A DNA stretch of 62,000 nucleotides from Adiantum capillus-veneris (Eukaryota; Streptophyta; Polypodiopsida; Polypodiales; Pteridaceae): positions 4,460,997 to 4,522,996 of the forward strand of contig CM043964.1 of NCBI GenBank assembly GCA_014529385.2. Reading direction: 5' to 3'. Position numbers and translations under genes: made by a program. Shown piece by piece: positions 45,030 through 55,267 of the stretch; the first letter of the stretch is position 1, and each line of letters starts with the position of its first letter. Below the pieces are notes generated by a model that was not told the origin of the DNA, ran no database searches, and saw only the letters and a list, made by a program, of their open reading frames with translations.

Positions 45030-47789
45030 TGCCCCCTACTTGTCCAGCTGCTAAAAAGTTTCTTACTAATTTGGGCTTGGATTATCAAAAATACGTGCTT
45101 GTCCTAATGATTGTATACTTTTTCGCAATGAGTATGCAAACCTGGAACAGTGTCCCAATTGTGGATCAAACAGGTACAGGGAGGACACACAAGGAAATTT
45201 TATCCTAGCAAAGGTCCTTTGACACTTTCCTATCATTCCAAGAATAAAGAGCATGTTCAGGTGCAATTCCATAGCATCTTTGATGACATGGCACTCAAAT
45301 ACTAGATCGACAGATGATGTTATGCGGGTACCTGCTGACTCTCGTGCATGGAAGCACATAGAGAAAAGTTGGCCTACATTTAAGAAAGAGCCTCGATGTA
45401 TCCGCTTTGTTCTGGCAATGGACGGAGTAAACCCATTTGGATTACGGAGTTCGTCATGGAGCACGTGGCCTATTTTTCTGGTTAATTATAATCTTCCACC
45501 ATGGCTTGCTATCAAGAAGGGCCATCTGCTGTTGTCATTGATCGTCCCAGGAAAGTACAAAGCAAAGAACATGGACGTCTATGTAGCACCACTTATAGAA
45601 GAGCTCCAAATCTTGTGGACACGAATCGATGTGGTTGATATGTCCCAACCAATCAAACGATGGAATGTACATGTGCAAGGCATTCTCATGTGGACCATGC
45701 ACGATTGGCCAGGGTTCGGTGAGTGCTCAGGTAAGTGCCTATAAAACCCTCACATGCTTGTGATTCATGGCTATGTGAACGGTTTCAAATATTAATATGT
45801 GATATTTCAGGCTTGATTTACTCGGGCAATCATGCATGTCCGAAATGTGGTCCTCAACTTGGCTTCTGTCGCTCTGAGCATTTGAGCAAGATAGTTTACG
45901 AGGAGCACGGTAGATTTTTACCTGAAGGACATGAGCTATGTGGACCAAACATATGAAAACATAATATGCATCCTTTGAAAGCGAGCGATTGGAAAAACAT
46001 GTGGCTGGAGAGGGGAGATTGGATGCCACCTAGAATGAAAAGAATTTCTATTTTTCATGATCTCCCATATTGGAGTGACCTGCTGATTAATTATTTGCTC
46101 GATCCAATGCACATCTTCAAGAATGTGGGGGAGATCACTGGAAGACCATCACTGGAAAAAGGGAGAGCAAGGCCCAAAGAGATGACCTGCAGGCTGTGGG
46201 TCGAATGCCAGAGAGACTATATCTTCATTCAAGACTCCCACAGGGTGCATGCGATGTTTGAAAAATGGCTTTTATGAGAGATGACAATCTCAGTGGTCTT
46301 AAGTCCCACGATTGGCACAAATTTTTATAGTTCATCTTACCAACTGCCGTAAAGGGTTGTTTGACATATGACATTAGAAGAAAAATCTACAAAATCAGTG
46401 AGTTGGTACGTTCTATCAGCTCAAATGAGATAAGAGAAGACATCATCGATGCAGCACGCTTAAATGCTATTGAAGCAGTGTGCATGGTGGAGAAGTACTT
46501 TCCAACAAACATTCTTACCATCCAAATGCATGTACTTGTGCATGTAGTCGATGAAGTTGCAATTTCTGAGGTGGTCCATAGCATGTGGATGTTCTTCTTG
46601 GAGAGATTTATGAAGACTTTAAAGAGGTTTGTTTGTCAAAGGGCTCACCTCGAGGGTAGCATGGCCGAAGGATGGCTTGGACAATAGTCTCTTGTCCTCA
46701 TTAGTGAATTTTTGGTCTCAATTGATCTAGAGATGCCCCGAATGTGGACTACTGCGGTCAACGTCAAGATGACAGAGGAGGAGCTGCAGGGACAAGGTAA
46801 TGTTAGGAAGATGGACATCACAATGCGAGAAAAGGTTATGAGATTTTGCCTTCTCAACTTAGACATCATGCAAAAGTGGCTAGAGAGATACGAAGGAGAA
46901 ATTCAACAACGTTTGGCAGATTGCCTTCAATTCAAGTGTAACCGTGCAACTAGAAACCTTCCTTTTCCAGACCATCTTCAAAAATTGCCTGACTTTCCAA
47001 CTGGGCGGTGGTTAACGAGACACTCTCAAAGGAAAAGAGGAGTGGAGTGTTGATTACTGAAGAGGAAGAGGAGATGTCAAGGGGTTGCGATTGGCATGTA
47101 CATTTCACAACTTCCTTTTCGAGCTCTACATGAAAATTAGTTTGCTTTAATAACTTTTAGTCTGTTTCAGTTTTGTGGCTGCAGTATCACAAATATGGAG
47201 CTTTGTGGTCACATGGGAAGCAATTTAGAGTGCAACGGATCGATGAACAAAGGGTCACTTTCGAGAGTGGTGTTAGGACAAGCTTCATCCAAGAAATTAG
47301 GAGTAGTGCTAGGGATGAGAATACAAAGATTGGCCAGCTTGAATACTTTGGCTACATCCAATACATTTTGAAGATTAGCTTTAGAAAGTTTGATATGTTT
47401 ATCTTTGATGTCAAGTAGTTCAAAAGATTACCAGGGGCCCTAATGCAACTGTGCACAAAGACAAGAGTGGATTGATTCAAGTGAACTCTAGGCGGGTGTG
47501 GACAGATGTGCGGGATACATTCATACTTCCGTATCATTGTGAACAAGTTGTGTTCATACATGATCGACTATGGACAGAAAATGATGAGAATGATCTGTCT
47601 AAACCCTGCTGGCTGTATGTTGTTCAAGTTGTTCCATGTAGCAAGCAAGTGTATGAAGGATTTGATGTTGAGCTCAAAGAGGTGATTCATGAACAAAGTG
47701 TAGGACCTATGTCGTGCAGCTCCGCTTCCATGATAAGAAAAAGATGCAAGCTAAGATTCTTTGAAGCCTACTTGATTAATGGTCAGTGA
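45030..47789 (+). pseudogene. tnp2-type CACTA transposase with DUF4218- and DUF4216-like regions
   Basis: Transposase of the CACTA element. Landmarks in order: a zinc-ribbon-like CPNDC..CPNCG (about 45108-45170), MTWHSNTRSTDDVM, VLAMDGVNPFGLRSSS, NYNLPPWLAIKKG and VYVAPLIEELQ. An intron lies at 45731-45810 (GTAAGT...ATTTCAG), followed by NHACPKCGPQLG, LDPMHIFKNVGE and GLKSHDWHKF. A DUF4218-like part (about 46430-46690) has EKYFPTNILTIQMHVLVHVVDE and HLEGSMAEGW. A DUF4216-like part (about 47340-47680) has DTFILPYHCEQVVFIHD. Breaks include a frameshift near 45100, TGA near 45220, TGA at 45954-45956, a frame change near 46260, TAG near 46328 and TAG at 46685-46687. Confidence 0.85.
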
Positions 47790-50010
47790 TGAGGGATTGT
47801 TAACAGGCCAAGTCTAATGGTTAATGTATGCCAGATGCGGCTTTAAAGGGCCAATTAATTCCTTAATGATGCCAAAAAGGAGTATGCTTGAAGTGAGCAC
47901 AGATGGGATATTATGATCTAGAATTGCAGTGCTTAAAGTGCTCTACCGGCTTGTCTTTACGGCTCGTTGATTGGAGCTATGGTGAAGAAGTTATGGCAGT
48001 TTGAAGTTTGAGTCGATTGCAGATCCGTACCGGATTGGGCAACTGCATTTGAGGTGACAAAGATGAAATGAATGCACGGGCCTGAAGTGCTCACTTTGTG
48101 GAGCGCGTCGGTCATTTCAGATCAGTGATTGGAGTTACGGTTGCCAAGTTATTGGCCGTTAAAGATTCACCGGGGGCCGGTTTCGTACCAGTTCGTTCGG
48201 CTCCGTCGGAGTGCTATCTGGGAAATTTTGGGCTTCATCCATGGTTTGAAATGCGCGAGCAGTAAGTTCTTGAGGAGTATCATGTCCGGAATGTCGTCTC
48301 TTGGAATGCAATGATTGCGAGATAAACCCAACAGAAGCAGGGCCAGGAAGCTGGCTATTTTCAAAGACAAGATCTCTCTCAAAATGCAATTACCTATATT
48401 AGCATCTTGAAGCATGTGGCATTGTGCAAGATGCTGATACGAGAAGTTAAACCCTTGATGAGATTGTCCGATAGGCGCTGCTAGGGAAAGATGAGGTGCT
48501 TGGCAATGCTTCGGTCGGCATGTGTGCCTCATATGGTGCTGTTACAAAAGCACAAGAAGCCCTTGATGAACTCAGATTCCGAGATATCATCTAATAGAGG
48601 CAATGTTGTGGCCGACATGTATGCCAAATGTGGTGCCCTCATGGAGGAAGTCAACCGTCCAAAGGCCAAGGGCCCATAACTAATATCAAGGGCCAGTGGC
48701 CGTTCGCCTGCAAACAAAGGCAACCCACAAAATTAAAGGGTTTAATAAATGTGAAAGGGAAAAAAAAAAGGAGGATGGCGTGGAGGGCAGCGGCGAGGGC
48801 GCAGGAAAGAGCGAAGGCGAGCTCGCGACGGGCTATGGAGGTTCCGAATGAGGATGCTGAAGAAACGAAAATTGAGCAGAAGCCCGGGGCGACCAAGTTT
48901 GGAGGCATTCCCGTCGAAATCTGAGCTGGCCAAGATCCACAATTGCCACGTCATGGAATAGGTTCCTGCGCCACGTCAGTGACACTGGCGCCATTGCAAA
49001 AAGAAAGCGAGCTATTAATAGGGAGGTTTTTTTGCATGCATAAGGGCAAGTTAACGAAAGAAGGTAAAGCCAACGAGGGCAGGAGTTGCATGAGATGAAC
49101 GAAAGGGAAGCAAGGCGAGGAGAGAACGAGGAGATGGGATTCGAGGCATAACAAAGAAAGGCAAAGCTTCTTTCTCTCTCTCTCCATCTCCAATCAAAGC
49201 AAGAGAGGATTCTCTATCTCTCTCTCTCGGCAAGATATACAAGGCAAAGCTCTTTCTCTCTCCTACTCGAGATTGAACAAGAAGCAAGCAATGCGAGAAA
49301 CTTGTCAAAGCGAATCAATCAAGAAGAGGAAGGAGCTTGAGGCTTTTTCCAAAGCAACTAAGGCGGGAAACTTAAGGCAAAGGCGAGCTTGGTCTTGAAC
49401 CAAAGCAAGAGGCAAGAGCAGGTAAGGCAGATCTCGGCAAGGGAAAGAAAGCTTGGCAAGAGCAGATAAGCAGGTTCCGGAAAGATAAGCTACTCAAGAA
49501 AAAGAGAGTCGGATCACCAAAGGCGATCAGAGAAAGTGGATTAAATGAGACGTAAAAATTCATAAAACGGAAGATAAGTAAGTGCAAGCGTACAAAGCAG
49601 GATAATTAATAACTACTAAAGCTTGATGATTGATGTAGTGAACATAATTGAAGACTACAGAATCCACGGACATTTGAAGCAGATGAAGCAACATGAGAAA
49701 AATTTCCATAACCGTCATCACCTAGAAATTGATTTAACATTTTGTTAAGTCCGGTGTCGTTAACTGCCCGGTTAATCCTGTAAACGGGAGCTTAAACTCC
49801 TAATTAGCAGATGATCCAAGTGACGGTGCTGTTAACAGCCCGCCTTGGCTAAAGATTAAGTTGTACTCAAGCGATATTCAATTAATTGATGATTACGGTG
49901 ATTTCCAGATTCAATTACATATGTTGTTCTTGTTCTCTCTCTTTCACACCTCTCACAGCCAGAGGCACGGCGCCTGCCCGGCTCACGTAGCGAACCCATA
50001 TCCCCCGACA
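47762..50010 (+). repeat. LTR-like unit B (2.25 kb) containing PPR fragments
   Basis: Begins TGAAGCC after TCTT (47758-47761) and ends CCCCGACA before TCTT (50011-50014), which fits an LTR with a 4-bp target duplication. It shares its start, PPR segment, purine-rich block and end with unit C. By eye identity is high at both ends and lower in the middle. A solo LTR is one reading; a tandem-duplicated internal CACTA segment is the other. Confidence 0.65.
48271..48660 (+). pseudogene. pentatricopeptide-repeat (PPR) gene fragment inside unit B
   Basis: Plant PPR proteins bind organellar RNA. Broken frames here carry classic PPR phrases: RNVVSWNAMIAR then TAA, NAITYISILKH, GAVTKAQEALDELRFRDII and VADMYAKCGALMEE. 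At least two repeats are represented, separated by stops and frame changes. No start, targeting peptide or complete array is present, so it is a captured fragment rather than a resident gene. Confidence 0.78.
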
Positions 50011-50014
50011 TCTT

Positions 50015-52470
50015 TGAAGCCTAAACATTAAGTGGTCAGTGATCATGGCTTGTTAACAGGCCAAGTTTAATGATTAATGTATGTCAGATGTGGCTTAAAA
50101 GGGCCAAAAGATGCCTCAATGATGCCAAAAATGAGTATGCTTGAAGTGAGCACATATGGAAGATTATGGTCTAGAACTGCATTGCTTGAAGTGCTCTACC
50201 GGCCTGTCTTTACGGCTCGTCGATTGGAGCTACGTGAGGAAGTTATTGTAGTTTGAAGTTTGAGTCGATTGCAGATCCGTACCAGATTGGGCAACTGTAG
50301 CTGAGGTGACGGAAATGAAATGAATGCACGGGCCTGAAGTGCTCACTTTGTGGAGCGCGTCGGTCTTTTCAGATCAGTGATCGGATTTACGGTTGCCAAG
50401 ATATTGGTCGTTAAATATTCACCGTGGGCCGGTTCTGTACCAATCCGGTCCACTCAGACGGAATCTTGTTCGGTATTGCATCTCTTGCAGTGCACTGTTG
50501 ACTGGAGCTTCAATTAAATTGTATTTCATGACCAGCTAATGAAGATACGATTGATGTGCTTATCAGTATTACGAAAGCATTTGATGAGCTCATAGTCCTA
50601 AATGTCATCTCATGGAGTGTACTCATTGTGGGATAGGCCTAGCTCGACGGGGCCCACTCGAGGAAGGTGTTGTGCTTGGCAATGCTGAGCCGATATGTGT
50701 AAAAAATTGTGGTTCCCACCATGAAGTCGCCCGCCCAAGCCAATGAATTAAAAAGGCCGCCGGGAAGGACCTCCCATGATCACGAAAGGGCCAATGGCCG
50801 CCCAAGACAATCAAACGGCCACCTAAGCCAATTAAAGGCCGCCCACCTTATAAACTAAAGGGCTTAAGTGTGAAGCCAAGCAAGAAAAAGAGAGGCGAAG
50901 CCTGAGGCAGCGAGAGCGATCTGCGCAGGGCGAAGAAGAAGCTCGCCCTGGGCGAGGCATTGCTCGGATGAGCTTGCGCAAGGAAAACTATGCACTCAGG
51001 AGCTCTCGAAGCCGCTGTTCGGCCCCATTCTCGCCGTCTTTGAAGCGGCTCCGTCCTTCGACTGCCACATCATTGCGGCCGTTCCCGTGCCACGTCATTA
51101 GCGCCGGCACCACTGCTTAAGGGGGGAGAGAGCTATTTATAGGAGGCTTTTTTTTTTTTTTTGCATGCGTAGAGGCAAGGAAATGAAGGAGGTGAAGGCG
51201 AGGGAAGTTGCAAGGGGAGTTAACGAGCAAGCAAGGCGTCAGCTTTGCAGGGTAAGCAAGAAGGTGAGCTCTTTCTCTCTCTCTCTCGATCTCCAATCAA
51301 AGCAAAGGGTGTTCTCTCTCTGTCTCTCATTCTCGAGCTAAAGAAGAGGCCCGAAGGAGCTTGGACGAGGAAGCTTGAAAGAGAAGCTTGTTGAGGCTTG
51401 ATGAGGCAAGCAAGCAAAGCAAAGAAGAAGGAGCTTGAAGCTTGGTCGAAGCAAGCAAAGGAGTAAGTCGAGATTCAAAAAAGCAACCAAGGTTGAAGCA
51501 AGCAAGGAGAAGCTTGAGTCAAGGCCAAGGAGGGCAAGAGTGTATGGGCAAGCCAACGAAGGCAGGAGTTGCATGAGATGAACGAAAGGGAAGAGCGGGG
51601 AGAATCAAAGGAAATCGAGCTCTTCCTCTCTCTCGTCCTCGGCTCGGAAGCCTCTCCCTCTCCATCATATACTCGAGAAGAGTTCTTACTCTCTCTCTCT
51701 CTCGCTCTCTTTCTCTCTCTTGGCCCTTGAGAAGAAAAGGGAGATGGAGAAGGGCAACGAGCAAGGAGGATAGCAAGGAGATAGAAAGCATCAACGAAGA
51801 AAAAGGAGAGTTGTTTGAAGAAGAAGAAGACGAGCTTGGGCAAGAGAATCCCTCGAGGCTTGAGCAGGTAAAGGCAAGAAGAAGGGATTCCAAGCAAAGT
51901 CAATAAAACAAGCAACCAAGATCGGAGCAAGCCAAGGCAAGATAGACAGATCGAAGGGCAAAGCAAAAATGAAGTCTCTCTCTCATCGAACATAAGATGA
52001 GCGGCCATGATCAAGAAGGCAAGGAGAAAACGAGGTTAAGCGAGGAAAAGGTGCACTGCAAAAAGCTCTTGAGTGCTATCTAAGCAGGGAAAGACCAACA
52101 TAGAAAGATAAATTTTACAGAACCTAAAGTCAGTCGAGGCGGATTAAGCGACACGAAAAAATTTCCATCACCGTCATCAGCAAATATTTGATTAATCATT
52201 CTGTTAAGCCCGGTGTCGTTAACAGCCCGGTTAATTCTGTAAAGCGAGAGCTTAAACTCCTGGTTAGCAGATGATCCAAGTGACGACGCTGTTAACAACC
52301 CGCCTTGGCTAAGGATAAATTATACTCAAAGTAATATTCGGTTAATTGATGATTACGGTGATTTCCAGATTTAGTTACATTTGTTGTTCTTGTTCTCTCT
52401 CTTTCACACCTCCCACAGCCAGAGGCCCGACGCCTGCCCGGCTCACGTAGCGAGCCCATATCCCCCGACA
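50015..52470 (+). repeat. LTR-like unit C (2.46 kb), tandem to unit B
   Basis: Starts TGAAGCC right after TCTT and ends CCCCGACA, followed by the tnp2 tail (CCGACTCC). Its last ~390 bp match copy A at 11433-11819. A more decayed PPR segment lies near 50590-50640 (VLNVISWSVLIVG, then TAG). The stretch 51170-52060 is strongly purine-rich on the plus strand. Confidence 0.65.
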
Positions 52471-52543
52471 CCGACTCCAACTTTAAGTTTAGATTTTGAG
52501 GTGGATGTCAGCATTGAGCAATTGTCTGAACCTGGAGATGAGG
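52471..52543 (+). pseudogene. tnp2 acidic tail, first part
   Basis: Matches 11820-11892 (PTLSLDFEVDV, then LSEP). It is cut by the gypsy LTR that starts at 52544, after GATGAGG. Confidence 0.65.
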
Positions 52544-53163
52544 TGTCTGTTAACCCTCACGGCTCACGGACACCCTATCACCTACAACGGACGTTCTACC
52601 CTGCGGCGGACATTGTATTATTTATTTGGTAGAGTCAGGTACCGGGCTTGTTGGTCCAATAGGAAAAGGGTAAGAGTGATCGCCGATGAGAGGCACACTC
52701 TAACTAGAACATTCAAGGGATTAGTTGGCTAATCATGGGCGCCCAAGTGTGAATGGGGTGAGCTCATATAAAAGTCAACTAAACCTAAAATTCACTCATT
52801 CTCTCATTTGTGCAATTGAAGAGTGCTCTTGCTCCATCTCCTCCTCCTTCTTCTTCATCTCTTTGTATGTGTATGTGAGATAGAGAGAGAGAGAGAGTGA
52901 GAGAGGGAGAGAGAGGGAGTGTGTGGGCGATCGAGCATTACGAAGGCACGATAGCGGTGAAGCGGTTGAGTGCGGCGTAGCGGTGTCTCCTTCTTCTTCG
53001 CGGTGAGGAATCCTCCACGAAGCAAACGTAGAGTGGTGAGTGACATACCATCGCCTTCTTTGAGCTTACTAGTTTAGGCTTGTTGTGTGCTTAGATCCAT
53101 TTGTGTCTTGCACATGGTGTATCGGCAAGTTCCTTGCATTGACACGTGCGACATACGCGCACA
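52544..53163 (+). repeat. gypsy element 3 5' LTR (620 bp)
   Basis: Begins TGTCTGTTAACC and ends ATACGCGCACA, with the primer site 4 bases further. A TATA-like CATATAAAAG lies at about 52767-52776, and a GA microsatellite at about 52879-52918. The left flank TGAGG (52539-52543) is the expected target duplication. Confidence 0.82.
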
Positions 53164-53167
53164 TTTT

Positions 53168-53185
53168 TGGCGCCGCTGCTGGGGA
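53168..53185 (+). other. gypsy primer-binding site
   Basis: TGGCGCCGCTGCTGGGGA, preceded by TTTT. This closely resembles the TGGCGCCGTTGCC-type site common in plant Athila/Tat gypsy elements. Confidence 0.85.
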
Positions 53186-53310
53186 ATGCCATACATGAAG
53201 CTCGAGTAGCACTCTGTGCTTCTCCGTGGTGCAATTTCAATTATAGAAAAGGTAAGGAAGGAGTGTGTGTGTGTTGAGAAGAGGGATTTGGTGTTATAAT
53301 GTGTGTTTTT

Positions 53311-53417
53311 TTGTTAATGGAGATTTCAAAGGTTCTGTGTTTATTCTCTTTGTATTAATGTAGTTAGTTTTCTTTGTTAATGGAAATTTCAAAGGTTCTG
53401 TGTTTATTCTCTGTGTA
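53311..53417. repeat. 63-bp tandem duplication in the gypsy leader
   Basis: The first copy is 53311-53373. The second starts at 53374 and is split by an insertion at TTAA (53418-53421), resuming at 54747. Both copies read TTGTTAATGG, ATTTCAAAGGTTCTGTG and GTAGTTAGTTTTC. Confidence 0.9.
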
Positions 53418-53421
53418 TTAA

Positions 53422-54742
53422 CACTAGAATGGTAACAGGACACTTTTGTGTCCTGTTAAGTGACGATTTTGCTTGAATTATTTGAAGAGTATGAAAATGG
53501 ATTTCTAGGTTCTATATATCCACAAAGTTGCCTTATGAACTGAAAAAAACTTAGCATTTTTTCTTGAGTAGCGATCTCACCATTAACCTTACTCTTGCAC
53601 AACATTTTTGAACCTAAACTGTGTGAAAAAACGACTCCTGTTTTTGGCTTTTTAACAAATTTTGGCAACTATACCACTCTAAACTTCATGTTTGTGAGGT
53701 TTAGATGGCTAGAGGTTAGGCCTTCATAGTTCTCAACATGTTTTGATGCTTGTAGGGAGAGCTAAGTGCTAAAATTGAAAGTTATGACCAATTTACAAGA
53801 ATTGCATAATCCTGTTTTTTGGCCAAAATTAGCACTTTTATGATTTTTTTGGTGGCTTTCTTGATATCCAAATTCAATTTTGATTGTGTAAGTGTAATGT
53901 ATAACATAAAGCTAATCTTCCTTGAGTTTTGGGGGACCTAATATGCTATATAGCATAGTATATGATGATGGTTGAGTTTTTTGATTGCTGAAGAATAAGA
54001 TACATTTTAGAGTAGCAAGTATAACTTTCTCAATATTGCTAGTTTCTTAGGCCAACTGTGTGTATTTTGTAGGTAGTGACCATATCTAATCATAGACTAC
54101 AAACTTGGCTAGATATTGAGTAGTTTCTATGGGTTTCTAGAGGTCATAATGCTAAACCCAGTTTTTTCATGTTTGCTGTATTTAGCACTTTATCATTGCC
54201 CCCAAGGTTCCAATTGTAAGAGATCCACTATCCTTTTGACATGCTCCATGGCTCCTTTTGAATCTAGAGGCCCAAAGGGCACTAAGAAAACATGTATATC
54301 GTATCTATATTGAGCGTGAGTATAGAAACTTTGATGATAGGTCCGCAGAATGGCAAAAATGCAACTTTTTTGTACCTATTTTTTTCGCCCAAAAAAAAAT
54401 TAGTGAGGTAAAAGCAACCATATGTTTTGGTCACCAACCCATTGAAGTTAACGGGGCATTTTATCTCATGTCCTACAAAAATCTCCACTCTTATTTATAT
54501 GCAATCAACCGTAAGAAATTGCTGTTTTGGGCAAAATGCACTGGTCCATCAACTTTGGAGGCTTGTAGTGACCAAGGGATGAGAAAAAATACAAGTTTCT
54601 CATTTTTTCCATATGTAGTAGTTATTGAACTATAATCTCATGAAATGATTTTTCAAAATGAGTGGATCTACTATGGTTTTGGAAATTTTTCCCAAAACCC
54701 TGAAAGGACACTTTTATGTCCTGCTAGGTTACCATTCTAGTG
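53422..54742. mobile_element. TTAA-flanked terminal-inverted-repeat element (1321 bp), piggyBac-like target
   Basis: The ends are perfect inverted repeats of 15 bp (CACTAGAATGGTAAC and GTTACCATTCTAGTG). TTAA is duplicated at 53418-53421 and 54743-54746. Next to each end is a hairpin of the form AGGACAC..TGTCCT (about 53436-53455 and 54706-54721). The empty site survives in the neighbouring 63-bp tandem copy (TTAA at 53355-53358). The longest open frame inside (54258-54635, 125 codons) shows no transposase motif, so the element is probably non-autonomous. Although it starts CACTA, the flanks are not a 3-bp direct repeat: TAA on the left, TTA on the right. Confidence 0.85.
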
Positions 54743-54746
54743 TTAA

Positions 54747-55267
54747 GGTAGTTAGTTTTCTGTGTAGAGTAAGTAGGAAGTAGATTAGTGAGAGTTAATA
54801 GAGTGTGTTAGTGTGTAAGAGTAGGTATATTAGTTAGAAGTAGGTAGATAGAGTGTGTGTGTGCTCTCGCGCAGGCCGCGGCGACCTTATCCTTATAAAA
54901 AAAATAAAAAATTTAAAGGTAGAACCGAGATCGAGAATATCTCCTAGACCCAAGCCCAGACCCAAGCCCAAGCTCACGCTCAGGCCTAGGTCTCAGTCAC
55001 CTTTTAAAAAAACGAATTTTAGCTTCACACGTAGCTAAAAATCGATTTTTTGAGGTTCAACGGAACATCAGATGCCCGAAAATTGTGTTGTAAAGCACAC
55101 ATCGACCCTCTAGTGATACGCTCGTTTCGAGCTATCACACACTTCAATCAAAAAAATCAAACATTAAAAAACATTCAAAAAACTTAAAAAACAAGAAAAA
55201 ATCAAGTAGAAAACGGGGTGCAAAACACCCACAAAACAAAGCAAATGCAAGTAACCTTTGAGGGTAC
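54747..55267 (+). other. gypsy element 3 leader
   Basis: Non-coding leader between the nested element and gag. It includes short repeats of AGTAGG-like and CCCAAGCCCAGA-like sequence and many A-rich runs. Confidence 0.5.

Larger units (their letters stand above)
41602..52543 (+). mobile_element. En/Spm (CACTA) element, left half, with embedded repeats
   Basis: Begins with the terminal repeat CACTACAAGAGGTC at 41602-41615, preceded by ATA. Subterminal GC-rich motifs follow (TTCCGGCG, CCGACG, CCGTCGG), then AT-rich sequence, a TTAGG-like array with foldback units, a broken tnp2-type transposase gene and two large LTR-like units. The first 73 bases of the acidic tail (52471-52543) come next. 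The gypsy LTR at 52544 interrupts it, so the right end probably lies beyond the window. Confidence 0.8.

Noticed and set aside
48651-49587. Minus-strand Leu/Ser/Phe-rich ORFs
   Set aside because: They are the complement of purine-rich plus-strand sequence in the LTR-like unit and have no domain signal.
53422-54742. Calling the TTAA-flanked element a CACTA transposon because its ends read CACTAG
   Set aside because: CACTA elements make a 3-bp direct duplication. Here the immediate 3-bp flanks differ (TAA and TTA), while the 4-bp TTAA is duplicated and the empty site shows a single TTAA.
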